Assembly: GCF_003201775.1 (NCBI RefSeq)
Contig: NZ_QJJZ01000016.1
Location: forward strand, 1-64,000
Direction of reading: 5' to 3'
From: Arenibacter sp. ARW7G5Y1
GTDB taxonomy: Bacteria; Bacteroidota; Bacteroidia; Flavobacteriales; Flavobacteriaceae
Length of the DNA stretch: 64,000 nt
Shown here in pieces: positions 55,687-64,000 of the stretch. The position numbers and the translations under genes are program-made. Each line of letters starts with the position of its first letter. The stretch's first letter is position 1. The notes beneath the pieces were generated by a model, which saw only the letters and a program-made list of their open reading frames with translations, had not been told where the DNA came from and did not search any database.

Positions 55687-57288
55687 TCAATCCATTTTTA
55701 CAATGGAAAACTCTCCGGAAAGTGGCCTGAGTGCCTTCATCAAATGCGGAATCAGTCGCTCTCCATACTCTAAATAAAGTTCTGAGAAATTAAGGTTGCG
55801 TTCTTGCAGTGATCTATTGGGGAAAAGTTGATTCTGAATATCCGTCATTCTCACTACATGGTCCTGTAACTTCCTTTTTTGCGCCTTCAGCAATCTGGCC
55901 TGCAAATTATCCAACCCCTTTAACTGTTTCACCTCCTGAGCTTTAACCGCCCCCAAAAAGGAGGCGTCCGTTTGGGCGGCCAAGTCGTACAATTCCTTGA
56001 ACTGTTCCTGTAAATATTTTTTTTGGGGTGAAAAATCGATATCAATATTGGATATTTCCCTAATCTTTTTGTTTATAAAACTACTTTGCTTTAAAAAAAT
56101 ATCGGAAAGGGAAATATTCATTCTCCTTAATTTATCCATCTGCTTCCCTGTAATGACCAAGGCCGAATTTCGCAGCAATAATATTGGAAAAGGCACCTTC
56201 ATTTCGGTAAACATGGGTTTCAATTGCAACCAATACGCCAATTCGCCGCCACCACCTATATAACACAAATTGGGCAAAATCACCTCCTGATAAAGAGGTC
56301 TGGTAATGACATTCGGCGAAAATCGCTCAGGATAATTCTCCAATTCCGCAAGAATTTCTTCTTTGCTAAATTCAATTTTAGTATCATTTATATAAAATCT
56401 ACCATCCTGCTCCACAATCCGCTCACGGACCCCATCGATCAAATAAAAATAATTGATTTCCCTTGGATTGACCTGTATACCATATTTTTCCGGAAGTTGC
56501 TGTAGTTGATCTATGGTTTCAACCACCTTATTGTACGTAGCATTTTCCAGCAAATCGCGCTTTACATAAGGTACCAATAAACGCTTTAAGGCCGTATTGT
56601 TCCCATCCAAAATAACCAAACCGTGTTCGCCAAAAAGTTCATTGGCCAAAAAACGGGTGGCATCCGTAAGGTTATCGTGCTCCAAATATGCCCTACTAAA
56701 CCATTCCTTAAGTTTACCGGCATTTATACTGTTGCCCATTTCATTGGAAAAAGCCTCTAGGATAGATTCCAGTCCATCGGTTGCCAAAGGCCCTACCGCA
56801 CCTGAAACATTTTTATTCCATTGTAATTTTTTTCCCTTGAAATTGAAGTAGTTTATTTCATCAAAGTCATGATCTTCGGTCGCCATCCAATAAATAGGCA
56901 CAAAGTTACTTTCCGGATTGGCCAGCTTCAGTTCTTTGGTCAAATTAATGGTAGATATGATCTTGTACAAGAAATACAATGGCCCGGTAAACAAGTTTAA
57001 TTGATGCCCTGTTACTACCGTAAATGTAGAGGCTTCCTTAAGGAGCGATATATTCACCCTGGTATCCTCCGAAACATCAACATCCTTATACTGGTTTTTC
57101 AGAACCGAATACAGCACTTCACGATGGGCCTTAGGGAAATTTTGCTTGGCTTTGATCTGCTCCGCAAACTGATCTATTTGAGGTGGCCTCCCATAAAATG
57201 GGGACAAACATTCCTTCCCATCAAGATAGTCACATATTAAATTGGAAAAATAACCAGTTTTTTTAAAGGGTATACATTCGACTTCCAT
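55687..57288 (-). CDS. bshC: bacillithiol biosynthesis cysteine-adding enzyme BshC
   Basis: Adds cysteine to glucosaminyl-malate, the last step to bacillithiol, the low-molecular-weight thiol of this group. The 533-residue protein matches the family length and start (MEVECIPFKKTGYFSNLICDY). It carries TVVTGHQLNLFTGPLYFLYKI (about 94-114), the PIYWMATEDHDFDEINYF core (about 132-149), and the CYIGGGGELAYWLQLK segment (about 341-356). A coiled coil lies at about 425-480. Its partners bshA and bshB are not in the window. Confidence 0.94.
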   Translation of the reverse strand: MEVECIPFKKTGYFSNLICDYLDGKECLSPFYGRPPQIDQFAEQIKAKQNFPKAHREVLYSVLKNQYKDVDVSEDTRVNISLLKEASTFTVVTGHQLNLFTGPLYFLYKIISTINLTKELKLANPESNFVPIYWMATEDHDFDEINYFNFKGKKLQWNKNVSGAVGPLATDGLESILEAFSNEMGNSINAGKLKEWFSRAYLEHDNLTDATRFLANELFGEHGLVILDGNNTALKRLLVPYVKRDLLENATYNKVVETIDQLQQLPEKYGIQVNPREINYFYLIDGVRERIVEQDGRFYINDTKIEFSKEEILAELENYPERFSPNVITRPLYQEVILPNLCYIGGGGELAYWLQLKPMFTEMKVPFPILLLRNSALVITGKQMDKLRRMNISLSDIFLKQSSFINKKIREISNIDIDFSPQKKYLQEQFKELYDLAAQTDASFLGAVKAQEVKQLKGLDNLQARLLKAQKRKLQDHVVRMTDIQNQLFPNRSLQERNLNFSELYLEYGERLIPHLMKALRPLSGEFSIVKMD

Positions 57289-57489
57289 AGAAATATTGGT
57301 AATAGCTGGTAAAGATAAAATTATCCCTTTTTTCAGTTCCTAAAAATACGTTAAGAAGTTTAATATTCACCTTTTTAATATCTTTTTGATAGGCACCCTA
57401 CCCTATGCTGGATGTGGCAAGTATTATTGAAAGACAACCAATATCACGAATATTCCTTAGATTTGATTCTTGCAAATCAATGGATTTAA

Positions 57490-59946
57490 ATGAAAAAACT
57501 GCTACTATCCTTTTTTCTCCTTTCAACCTCCTTGGGTATTTCCCAAAAATTACTATCTCCGTCGGAATTTTTAGGATATGAATTGGGAACAGAATTTACA
57601 AGGCACCATCAAGTGGTGGACTATTATAAATATCTGGCCGAAAATGCTTCGGATCGTGTTAAATTGGTGGAATATGGAAAAACCAATGAACGTAGGCCCC
57701 TGATCGTTGCCTTTGTTTCTACTTCGGAAAACATGGCAAATTTGGAGAGCATTAGATTGGAGCACATGATGAATACCACGGGCCAGGGATCACCCACCAA
57801 GGCCGTCGTTTGGTTAAGTTACAATGTTCACGGCAATGAAAGCGTAAGTTCCGAAGCTTCCATGCAGACCACTTATGAACTTTTGACCAGTAAATCGGCT
57901 TATTTGGAAAATACGGTAGTAATCATAGACCCCTGCATTAATCCAGATGGTCGCGATCGATATGTTAACTGGTACAATCAATTCAAAAACACTCCCCACA
58001 ATATAGACCCCAACAGCAAGGAACACCATGAAGGTTGGCTTAACGGGCGTTCCAACCACTATATGTTCGACCTAAACCGGGATTGGGCATGGCTTACCCA
58101 AATTGAGAGTCAACAACGTATAAAAGTTTTCAACCAATGGTTACCACATGTACATGTTGATTTCCATGAACAAGGAGTAAACAACCCCTATTATTTTGCC
58201 CCGGCCGCTGAACCCTTTCATGAAGTGGTAACCGATTTTCAACGCGATTTTCAGATTACCATTGGGAAGAACCACGCAAAGTACTTTGATGCCAATGGCT
58301 GGTTTTATTTTACAAAAGAAGTTTTTGACCTTTTATATCCCAGTTATGGTGATACCTACCCCACCTATAATGGCGGCATTGGAATGACCTATGAGCAAGG
58401 AGGCAGTGGACGTGCCGGACTGGGAGTAAGAACCTTTATTGGGGACACCCTTACCTTACATGACCGTATTGCCCATCATCTTACCACTGGTCTCTCTACC
58501 GTGGAAGTAGCTTCCAAAAACACAGAAAAATTAAATAGGGAATTCAAGAAGTTTTATCAGGAAAAAAGTTTCAAATACAAAAGTTACGTAATGAATGGGG
58601 ATCCCGATAAAATTGATGCTCTTGCGAACCTCCTTAGGTCCCATGAGATTAAATATGGCTGGGCCAAAGAGGGTACTGCCAAAGGCCATCTTTATAGTTC
58701 GGGTAAATTGGGCTCCATAAAAACCACCCCATCCAGTTTGGTGGTTTCCAGCGATCAGACCAAAGGCACCCTGGCCCAGGTTCTTTTGGAACCCAGTACA
58801 AAGCTAAGTGATTCACTTACCTATGATATAACCGCATGGTCCTTACCTTATGCATACGGCTTGGAGGCTATTGCTTCCCAAGCATTAGTGGAATCTGTAC
58901 CCTCTGGGGACTGGGAAATTTTCCCTCCCATGTCCGCCAACATCAACCTGGACACCTATGCCTATATAAGCGATTGGTCCAGCATGAAAGACGCCCGTTT
59001 TTTAACTGCATTGTTGAATGAAAATATCAGGGTGCGATTTGCTAAAAATCCTTTTCGGGCAGAAGGCAAAAAATTTGACCGGGGGAGCTTGATCATTACC
59101 AAAGGCGACAATAAAAACCACAAAGACTTTTTGGAAACCTTGAGTCGCGTTGCGAACAACACTAGGACCATATTGACCCCAGCCAATACCGGATTTGTGG
59201 AAAAAGGAAATGATTTTGGTTCCAGCTATGTCCCTATGATTACCGATACCAAAATAGCCATGCTATCCGGAGAACCTGTGAGCACCCTCGAATTTGGGGA
59301 AATTTGGCACTTTTTTGAACAACAACTTCACTATCCACTAACTATTTTGGATACCGAATATTACGATGAGGTGGATTTGTCCGAATACGACGTCCTTATA
59401 CTACCCAACGGTTGGTATAGCCAATTCTTTACCAAGGAGAAACGACAAGAACTAAAGGACTTTGTCTCCAATGGAGGAAAGTTGATTGCCATGGAAGGAG
59501 CCATAAAAGGTATAAATGGGGAGAACGGGTTTGCCATAAAGGAAAAGGAAACAAAGAAAGACAGTACAGAGAATATACTCCCATATGAAGATGCGGAACG
59601 CGAAAATATTAAAAATGCAATTACCGGCGCCATCTTTAAAACCAAGGTCGACCAAACACATCCCTTGGCATATGGTTATGGCGATCGTTATTTTACCCTT
59701 AAATTAAGTGACGATGCCTTTGAAAAATTAGAGACCGGGACCGTGGTCTACTTGGAGAACGCCAATTCAAAGGTTGCAGGCTTTGCTGGTAGCGAGGCAA
59801 AGAAAAAAATTGCCAATACAATGGTATTCGGTGTAGAGGAAGTGGGCAAGGGCCAAGTTATTTATATGGTAGACAACCCATTGTTTAGGGGCTTTTGGGA
59901 AAATGGCAAACTCTTCTTCGTCAATGCACTTTTTATGGTAAAATAA
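57490..59946 (+). CDS. M14-family metallocarboxypeptidase with amidotransferase-like C-terminal domain
   Basis: An 818-residue exported zinc peptidase. It has a signal peptide (about 1-18) and the M14 catalytic domain (about 25-370), with the zinc motif NVHGNE (His114 and Glu117), DPCINPDGRDRY, and HVHVDFHEQGVNNPYYFAP (about 220-238) supplying further ligands. An interdomain part follows, then a class I amidotransferase-like fold at about 600-815 (YDVLILPNGWYSQFFTKEKR and KLIAMEGAIKG). This architecture is recurrent in Bacteroidota peptidases. It should act on peptides in the periplasm or outside. It is a single gene. Confidence 0.92.
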   Translation: MKKLLLSFFLLSTSLGISQKLLSPSEFLGYELGTEFTRHHQVVDYYKYLAENASDRVKLVEYGKTNERRPLIVAFVSTSENMANLESIRLEHMMNTTGQGSPTKAVVWLSYNVHGNESVSSEASMQTTYELLTSKSAYLENTVVIIDPCINPDGRDRYVNWYNQFKNTPHNIDPNSKEHHEGWLNGRSNHYMFDLNRDWAWLTQIESQQRIKVFNQWLPHVHVDFHEQGVNNPYYFAPAAEPFHEVVTDFQRDFQITIGKNHAKYFDANGWFYFTKEVFDLLYPSYGDTYPTYNGGIGMTYEQGGSGRAGLGVRTFIGDTLTLHDRIAHHLTTGLSTVEVASKNTEKLNREFKKFYQEKSFKYKSYVMNGDPDKIDALANLLRSHEIKYGWAKEGTAKGHLYSSGKLGSIKTTPSSLVVSSDQTKGTLAQVLLEPSTKLSDSLTYDITAWSLPYAYGLEAIASQALVESVPSGDWEIFPPMSANINLDTYAYISDWSSMKDARFLTALLNENIRVRFAKNPFRAEGKKFDRGSLIITKGDNKNHKDFLETLSRVANNTRTILTPANTGFVEKGNDFGSSYVPMITDTKIAMLSGEPVSTLEFGEIWHFFEQQLHYPLTILDTEYYDEVDLSEYDVLILPNGWYSQFFTKEKRQELKDFVSNGGKLIAMEGAIKGINGENGFAIKEKETKKDSTENILPYEDAERENIKNAITGAIFKTKVDQTHPLAYGYGDRYFTLKLSDDAFEKLETGTVVYLENANSKVAGFAGSEAKKKIANTMVFGVEEVGKGQVIYMVDNPLFRGFWENGKLFFVNALFMVK

Positions 59947-60198
59947 TGCAAGTAGGACCACTTCAGCCCTTTTACCAAACAAGTTCTATTTACTATCGCA
60001 ACCTTTTAACATATTAATAAAAATCAAAAAAAAAAAAACATGTAGTAATTTTACACACCCCTTCCTAACCTAGGCACAAATTTGAATTTTATCCAGATCT
60101 TAAAATTGGACCAAAGCGGGCAACCCAAATATTTTGAATGCTTTACCCAAACCATACGATCGGTATAAGAAATAGCAACAACCATAAGATATTGAAAC

Positions 60199-60651
60199 AT
60201 GAAGAACATTTTTGAGAAAAAAGTAGTAGACGGACTTATAGAAAGAATCAATAAATTAACTCCCAAAAGCAAGGGAATATGGGGCAAAATGAATGTTGCC
60301 CAGATGTTGGCCCACTGCAATGTCCCCTATGAAATGGTGTATACCGAAAAGCACCCCAAACCCAACGGACCAATAAGGCTTATGCTTAAACTTTTTGTAA
60401 AAAAAACTGTGGTCGGTGAAAAACCTTATAAAAGAAATAGCAGAACTGCTCCAGCCTTCTTAATCGTTGACGAAAGGGATTTTGATGATGAAAAGATGCG
60501 ATTGATAGACCATTTGATACAAACCCAAGAATTGGGGGAGGATTACTTTCACAATAAGGAATCACATTCTTTTGGAGCCTTGGGCAAAACGGAATGGAAC
60601 AATATGTTTTACAAGCATCTCAATCATCATCTGGAACAATTTGGAGTATAG
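60199..60651 (+). CDS. DUF1569 (DinB-like) protein
   Basis: A 150-residue soluble protein with the DUF1569 signature WGKMNVAQMLAHCNVPYEMV (about 28-47) and the C-terminal HSFGALGKTEWNNMFYKHLNHHLEQFG (about 123-149). His residues in both blocks fit the metal site of the DinB-like four-helix superfamily. No activity is known. The leader 59947-60198 holds no gene, only a run of 13 A residues near 60028. Confidence 0.85.
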   Translation: MKNIFEKKVVDGLIERINKLTPKSKGIWGKMNVAQMLAHCNVPYEMVYTEKHPKPNGPIRLMLKLFVKKTVVGEKPYKRNSRTAPAFLIVDERDFDDEKMRLIDHLIQTQELGEDYFHNKESHSFGALGKTEWNNMFYKHLNHHLEQFGV

Positions 60652-60808
60652 CAAATAAAGGAATATAGCTTTTAGCCACTTAATAAATACCTTCCCAGAG
60701 AGCTCTGTATCGTTCCCTGAAAAATGATTTATTATTTGAATATTATTCAATATTTTTACAGATTAATCAAAATACCAATTCCACTATCAATTCCCAATTT
60801 TAAATTTC

Positions 60809-62905
60809 ATGAAAAGAATTACAAGTTTCTATCTATTGGCAATCTCCATTTTACTCCTCTCTTGTTCCCAAAAAAACAATAAGTTGGGCGACTTTAAATT
60901 GCTGCCACAACCTCAAGAATTTGAAGTGTCCGGTGTTAGTTCAATTTCCCACGATGGCATCCTCAAATTAAAAGCAGAAAACGGGGAAGCAACACCTGTA
61001 ATCAACAAGGATATTTTAATGCTTGGAGCAGGAGGTAAATATACTTTGATCTACGGGATAGATGACAATCTTGATACTCCTGCCGAAGGTTACACCCTGT
61101 CTATTTCCGAGGAACAGATCCATATAAAGGCTAAGGATGAGACCGGATTGTTCTATGCCTTCAAAACCCTGGAACAATTGATGGTGGATGCTAAGGACCA
61201 GAAGGTGAACCTGCCACTGTGCCAATTAAAGGATTACCCCCTTTTAGCCTACCGTTCCATACACCTGGATGTAAAACACCATTTGGAAAAAACAGAATAC
61301 TATTATGAATTGATGGATAAGTTAGCCAGCTACAAGATCAACGGTATTATTTTGGAAGTTGAGGACAAATTGAAATTTAAACGCCAACCTATAGTTGCTT
61401 CCGAAGATGCCTTGAGTATTGAGGAATGGAGAAAGATCAGTGATTACGCCAAGGACCGCCATATAGAAATCAGTCCATTGGTACAGGGTTTGGGACATGC
61501 CTCCTTTATTCTAAAGCACCCCGAATACAAGGAGTTAAGAGATAGTCCGGAAAGCGATTGGGCCTTTAATCCACTGGATCCCAAAACTTACGAAGTACAA
61601 TTTGACCTTTATTTGGACGCAATGGAGGCTTTTCCTTACGGAAGATACCTGCATGTTGGAGGAGACGAGGTACACACTACTGGACGGGGCAGTAAGGAAT
61701 CTCCTTTAAAACTACAGTTGATGTGGTTGGACAAAGTGTCCAAATTTGCTGAAGAACACGGAAAAACCCCTATTTTTTGGGATGATATGCCTCTAAAACA
61801 GGCCGATGTCTACGACCCCATGTTCAAAAAGGAAATGACACAGGAAGAAGTGGATCAGGTTTGGAAGGATAACGAGCACAAGTTATTGGAGTTTCTGGAT
61901 ATCTTCCCTAAGAATTGCATCTATATGCGATGGAACTATAGTTCACCACAAGCCTTGGGGAACATCAAGGCCATGCAATGGTTTACAGACCATGGCATGG
62001 AGGTTATGGGTGCCACGGCGGGGCAAACCAGGTGGGTTTTAATGCCTCAGGAAGAAAGTAATATGGAAAACATCCGATCTTTTGCGGTTAGCTCCATAGA
62101 CAGTGGTCTAAACGGATTGTTATTAACCTTATGGGATGATGATTCACCGCATTTTGAATTGTACATGAGAGGTATCCTGGCCTTCGCTGAATATGCTTGG
62201 ATAGGTGACAAACGAAATAAGGAGGAAATAAAATCGGCTTTTAGACAAAGGGAATATGGTTACACCATGGCCGATACCAATAAGGCTTTTATCACTGAAC
62301 TTGAATCCCCAGTGGCCTTTTGGAAAAATGCACTACTTAAAAAGAACCAACGCAATTACCTTCCTAAGATGGAAGACCCCTTGAAAGAGGCCGTTATCGA
62401 ATTCCCCAACAAAGAAAATATTGGGGCATGGAGCAAGGCCCAGGAGGAACGATTAAAGACTGCCGCCCAAACTTTATCCCTAACCGATAGTATAGCTAAA
62501 AAAATAGAGGATGCCCGTGCCCTAGCCTTGAGAAACGATTACAACCTACAAGTATATGCACAGGTAAACAAACTGGTAGGCTTTAGTCCAAAAATATTGC
62601 TGGCCCTACAAGATTACGATATGGCGCAAAGTAGGGAAGACATCATAGCCACCGCTTCAAAACTAAAGCAATTGGAGTCGGAATTTGATAGCCTTAGAAA
62701 GGAATTGGAAGTGGTATATGGCAAAACCCGTAAATTGAACAAACCGGATAGTTATATTTTAGACCAGGACCATCATGTGCATTTGGCAAATCAATCCTTA
62801 AATTTCGATTGGCAATTCTATGCAGAAATACTCTTCTTTAAAAAGTTGAACCAAGAACTTGAAAAGGAGATTTACATGGAGAATGCAGATTCCCTAAAAA
62901 AATAA
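60809..62905 (+). CDS. beta-N-acetylhexosaminidase (GH20) lipoprotein
   Basis: A 698-residue glycoside hydrolase family 20 lipoprotein (lipobox LLSC, Cys19). It has a GH20b-like domain (about 30-140) and the catalytic barrel (about 145-500), with SIHLDVKHHLEKTEYYYELMDKLASYKINGI (about 150-180) and the catalytic pair in HVGGDEVHTTGR (about 283-294). A helical C-terminal part follows (about 560-695). It releases terminal GlcNAc or GalNAc from chitin oligosaccharides or peptidoglycan in the envelope. The barrel opening after the N-terminal domain (HLDVKHH in place of the usual HLDxxRH) is a slight departure from the family pattern. Confidence 0.88.
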   Translation: MKRITSFYLLAISILLLSCSQKNNKLGDFKLLPQPQEFEVSGVSSISHDGILKLKAENGEATPVINKDILMLGAGGKYTLIYGIDDNLDTPAEGYTLSISEEQIHIKAKDETGLFYAFKTLEQLMVDAKDQKVNLPLCQLKDYPLLAYRSIHLDVKHHLEKTEYYYELMDKLASYKINGIILEVEDKLKFKRQPIVASEDALSIEEWRKISDYAKDRHIEISPLVQGLGHASFILKHPEYKELRDSPESDWAFNPLDPKTYEVQFDLYLDAMEAFPYGRYLHVGGDEVHTTGRGSKESPLKLQLMWLDKVSKFAEEHGKTPIFWDDMPLKQADVYDPMFKKEMTQEEVDQVWKDNEHKLLEFLDIFPKNCIYMRWNYSSPQALGNIKAMQWFTDHGMEVMGATAGQTRWVLMPQEESNMENIRSFAVSSIDSGLNGLLLTLWDDDSPHFELYMRGILAFAEYAWIGDKRNKEEIKSAFRQREYGYTMADTNKAFITELESPVAFWKNALLKKNQRNYLPKMEDPLKEAVIEFPNKENIGAWSKAQEERLKTAAQTLSLTDSIAKKIEDARALALRNDYNLQVYAQVNKLVGFSPKILLALQDYDMAQSREDIIATASKLKQLESEFDSLRKELEVVYGKTRKLNKPDSYILDQDHHVHLANQSLNFDWQFYAEILFFKKLNQELEKEIYMENADSLKK

Positions 62906-63035
62906 TTTTCCGCCAATATTTACTTCTGTAAAAAAAGGGGTGAAATATCTTGCGCCGATGTTAACAATAATAAGCGTTTAATTAAGTATATTTCGCCTCT
63001 AAATCCAATTTGGTAATCGGACTTAAGGAGCGTAT

Positions 63036-63770
63036 ATGAAAGAGAAGGAAGCCACCCGAATAAACAAGTTTTTAAGTGAAATGGGATATTGTTCACGTAG
63101 GGCCGCGGACAAACTTATTGAGCAGGGACGGGTAACCATTAATGGAAAAGTTCCTGAAATGGGCACCAAGATCACTACGGACGACGAGGTACGTGTAGAT
63201 GGGGAACTTATTTCCGAACCACAAGAAAAGCCCGTATACATTGCCTTTAACAAACCTATTGGTATTGTCTGTACTACCGATACCAGGGTGGAGAAGGACA
63301 ATATTATCGACTATATAAATTACCCAAGCAGAATATTCCCAATTGGAAGATTGGATAAACCTAGTGAAGGCTTAATTCTATTGACCAATGACGGGGATAT
63401 AGTCAATAAAATTTTAAGGGCGAGAAACAATCACCAGAAAGAATATATAGTTACCGTAGATAGGCCCATCACCAAAGCTTTCCTTGAAAAAATGGCCAAT
63501 GGGGTCCCTATCTTGGACAGGGTAACCCGAAAATGTGAAATTGAGGAAATTGGAAAGTTTCAGTTCCGGATTATTCTAACACAGGGCCTTAACCGCCAGA
63601 TACGGCGCATGTGCGAGTATCTTGGATATAATGTAACAGCCTTAAAACGGATTAGGATCATGAATATTCAATTGGACGTTCCGGTTGGCAAATGGCGATA
63701 TCTAACCGAAAAGGAATTGGGTGAAATCAATGAAATGATTTCCGACTCCACAAAGACCCATCACAAGTAA
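63036..63770 (+). CDS. rluF: RsuA/RluB/RluF-type 23S rRNA pseudouridine synthase
   Basis: Isomerises a uridine in 23S rRNA (or a related site). The 244-residue protein has an S4 RNA-binding domain (about 6-50, TRINKFLSEMGYCSRRAADKLIEQGRVTIN) and a catalytic domain with the key Asp in IGRLDKPSEGLILLTNDG (about 105-122) and LTQGLNRQIRRMCEYLGYNVTALKRIRI (about 188-215). Length and the Arg-Met-Cys motif point to RluF, with RluB as the alternative. It is followed after 37 bases by the last, incomplete gene. Confidence 0.88.
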   Translation: MKEKEATRINKFLSEMGYCSRRAADKLIEQGRVTINGKVPEMGTKITTDDEVRVDGELISEPQEKPVYIAFNKPIGIVCTTDTRVEKDNIIDYINYPSRIFPIGRLDKPSEGLILLTNDGDIVNKILRARNNHQKEYIVTVDRPITKAFLEKMANGVPILDRVTRKCEIEEIGKFQFRIILTQGLNRQIRRMCEYLGYNVTALKRIRIMNIQLDVPVGKWRYLTEKELGEINEMISDSTKTHHK

Positions 63771-63807
63771 ACATAAAAACAACCACCCCTAATTTAATTT
63801 TAATAAC

Positions 63808-64000
63808 ATGGCTATGAAGATGGAAGAAATAGAAAATATTGAGTTATTGTACTTGAGTGCGGACGACTACCAAGAGCTTAAAACAGCCATGATAGAATCT
63901 TACACCACTATGCCGGAATCTTACTGGCGGGAGCATCAAATAGACAATTTAATATCCAAATTTCCAGAGGGACAGGTGGTCATAAAAGTTAATGGCCATA
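63808..64000 (+). CDS. 5' part of probable GNAT/carbon-nitrogen hydrolase fusion
   Basis: Runs off the window after 64 codons. The visible start MAMKMEEIENIELLYLSADD, followed by YQELKTAMIESYTTMPESYWREHQID and SKFPEGQVVIKVNGH, matches the N-terminal GNAT acetyltransferase module of Bacteroidota proteins that end in a nitrilase-type amidohydrolase. Only the first part of the GNAT domain is visible, so the hydrolase half is an expectation, not an observation. Confidence 0.6.
   Translation, partial: MAMKMEEIENIELLYLSADDYQELKTAMIESYTTMPESYWREHQIDNLISKFPEGQVVIKVNGH

Noticed and set aside
60021-60040. Poly-A tract near 60028 as a promoter UP element
   Set aside because: No -7 box lies at a fitting distance, and A-runs are common in this A/T-rich sequence.

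Overview
The window is a 64-kb chromosomal segment of a member of the Bacteroidota, almost certainly a Flavobacteriaceae species. The support is a subtilase with a C-terminal type IX secretion sorting domain, many SPII lipoproteins, bacillithiol synthesis (BshC), paired sigma/anti-sigma genes, DUF4097 and GIN-domain proteins, low G+C, no convincing Shine-Dalgarno sequences, and several promoter-like boxes of the TANNTTTG type. Glycoside hydrolases and a glycogen branching enzyme fit a polysaccharide-using, possibly marine, flavobacterium. The genus cannot be settled from sequence inspection alone. I see no tRNA or rRNA gene, no CRISPR array, no insertion sequence and no prophage.

Layout. 1-6000: ribosomal protein S1, a BON/LysM protein, cytidylate kinase and Lon protease. 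6208-9144: a tight operon of an ECF-like sigma factor, a one-span membrane protein that is probably its anti-sigma factor, a DUF4097 repeat protein and a GIN-domain lipoprotein. 9425-12400: an AT-rich convergent pair (glycerophosphodiesterase and an unknown membrane protein), then a UMF1-type transporter. 12457-17704 (minus strand): M48 lipoprotein peptidase, GH31 alpha-glucosidase and GlgB. 17886-23347: collagen-like lipoprotein, MsrB lipoprotein, LpdA, DUF3817, AroQ, a beta-barrel protein and XerD. 23374-29100: NDH-2, a second sigma factor with a four-span membrane partner, PlsC-like acyltransferase, Nudix hydrolase, cyclophilin lipoprotein and a TRIC-family channel.

29086-36069 holds the most system-like locus: RDD protein (divergent), SpoIIM-like protein, a multi-span protein, DUF4129, DUF4350, MoxR AAA+ ATPase and DUF58. 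This conserved gene set has a poorly understood role at the cell envelope. 36083-42740 carries small conserved proteins, a TPR protein, and a minus-strand operon mnmA - T9SS subtilase - FabK/nitronate monooxygenase-like. 42741-43554 is an 0.8-kb gene-free stretch rich in GC hairpins. 43555-47453 carries yidC, pyrG and DUF3820. 47754-53266 carries an exported TIM-barrel isomerase-like protein and the guaA operon with a five-LysM/PBP1 fusion, a small unknown protein and a DUF922 putative metallopeptidase. 53684-57288 carries a flavin/PNPOx protein, a PLP decarboxylase and BshC. 57490-64000 carries M14 peptidase, DUF1569, GH20 hexosaminidase, an RluF-like pseudouridine synthase and the 5' end of a probable GNAT/nitrilase fusion.

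Most of the window is ordinary core chromosome. The items I would look at first are the MoxR/DUF58 locus, the two sigma/anti-sigma loci (one with a repeat-protein output), the hairpin-rich gap at 42.7-43.5 kb, and an orphan terminator with a 15-codon reading frame upstream of guaA. I found no clear evidence of a wholly new defence or mobile system.
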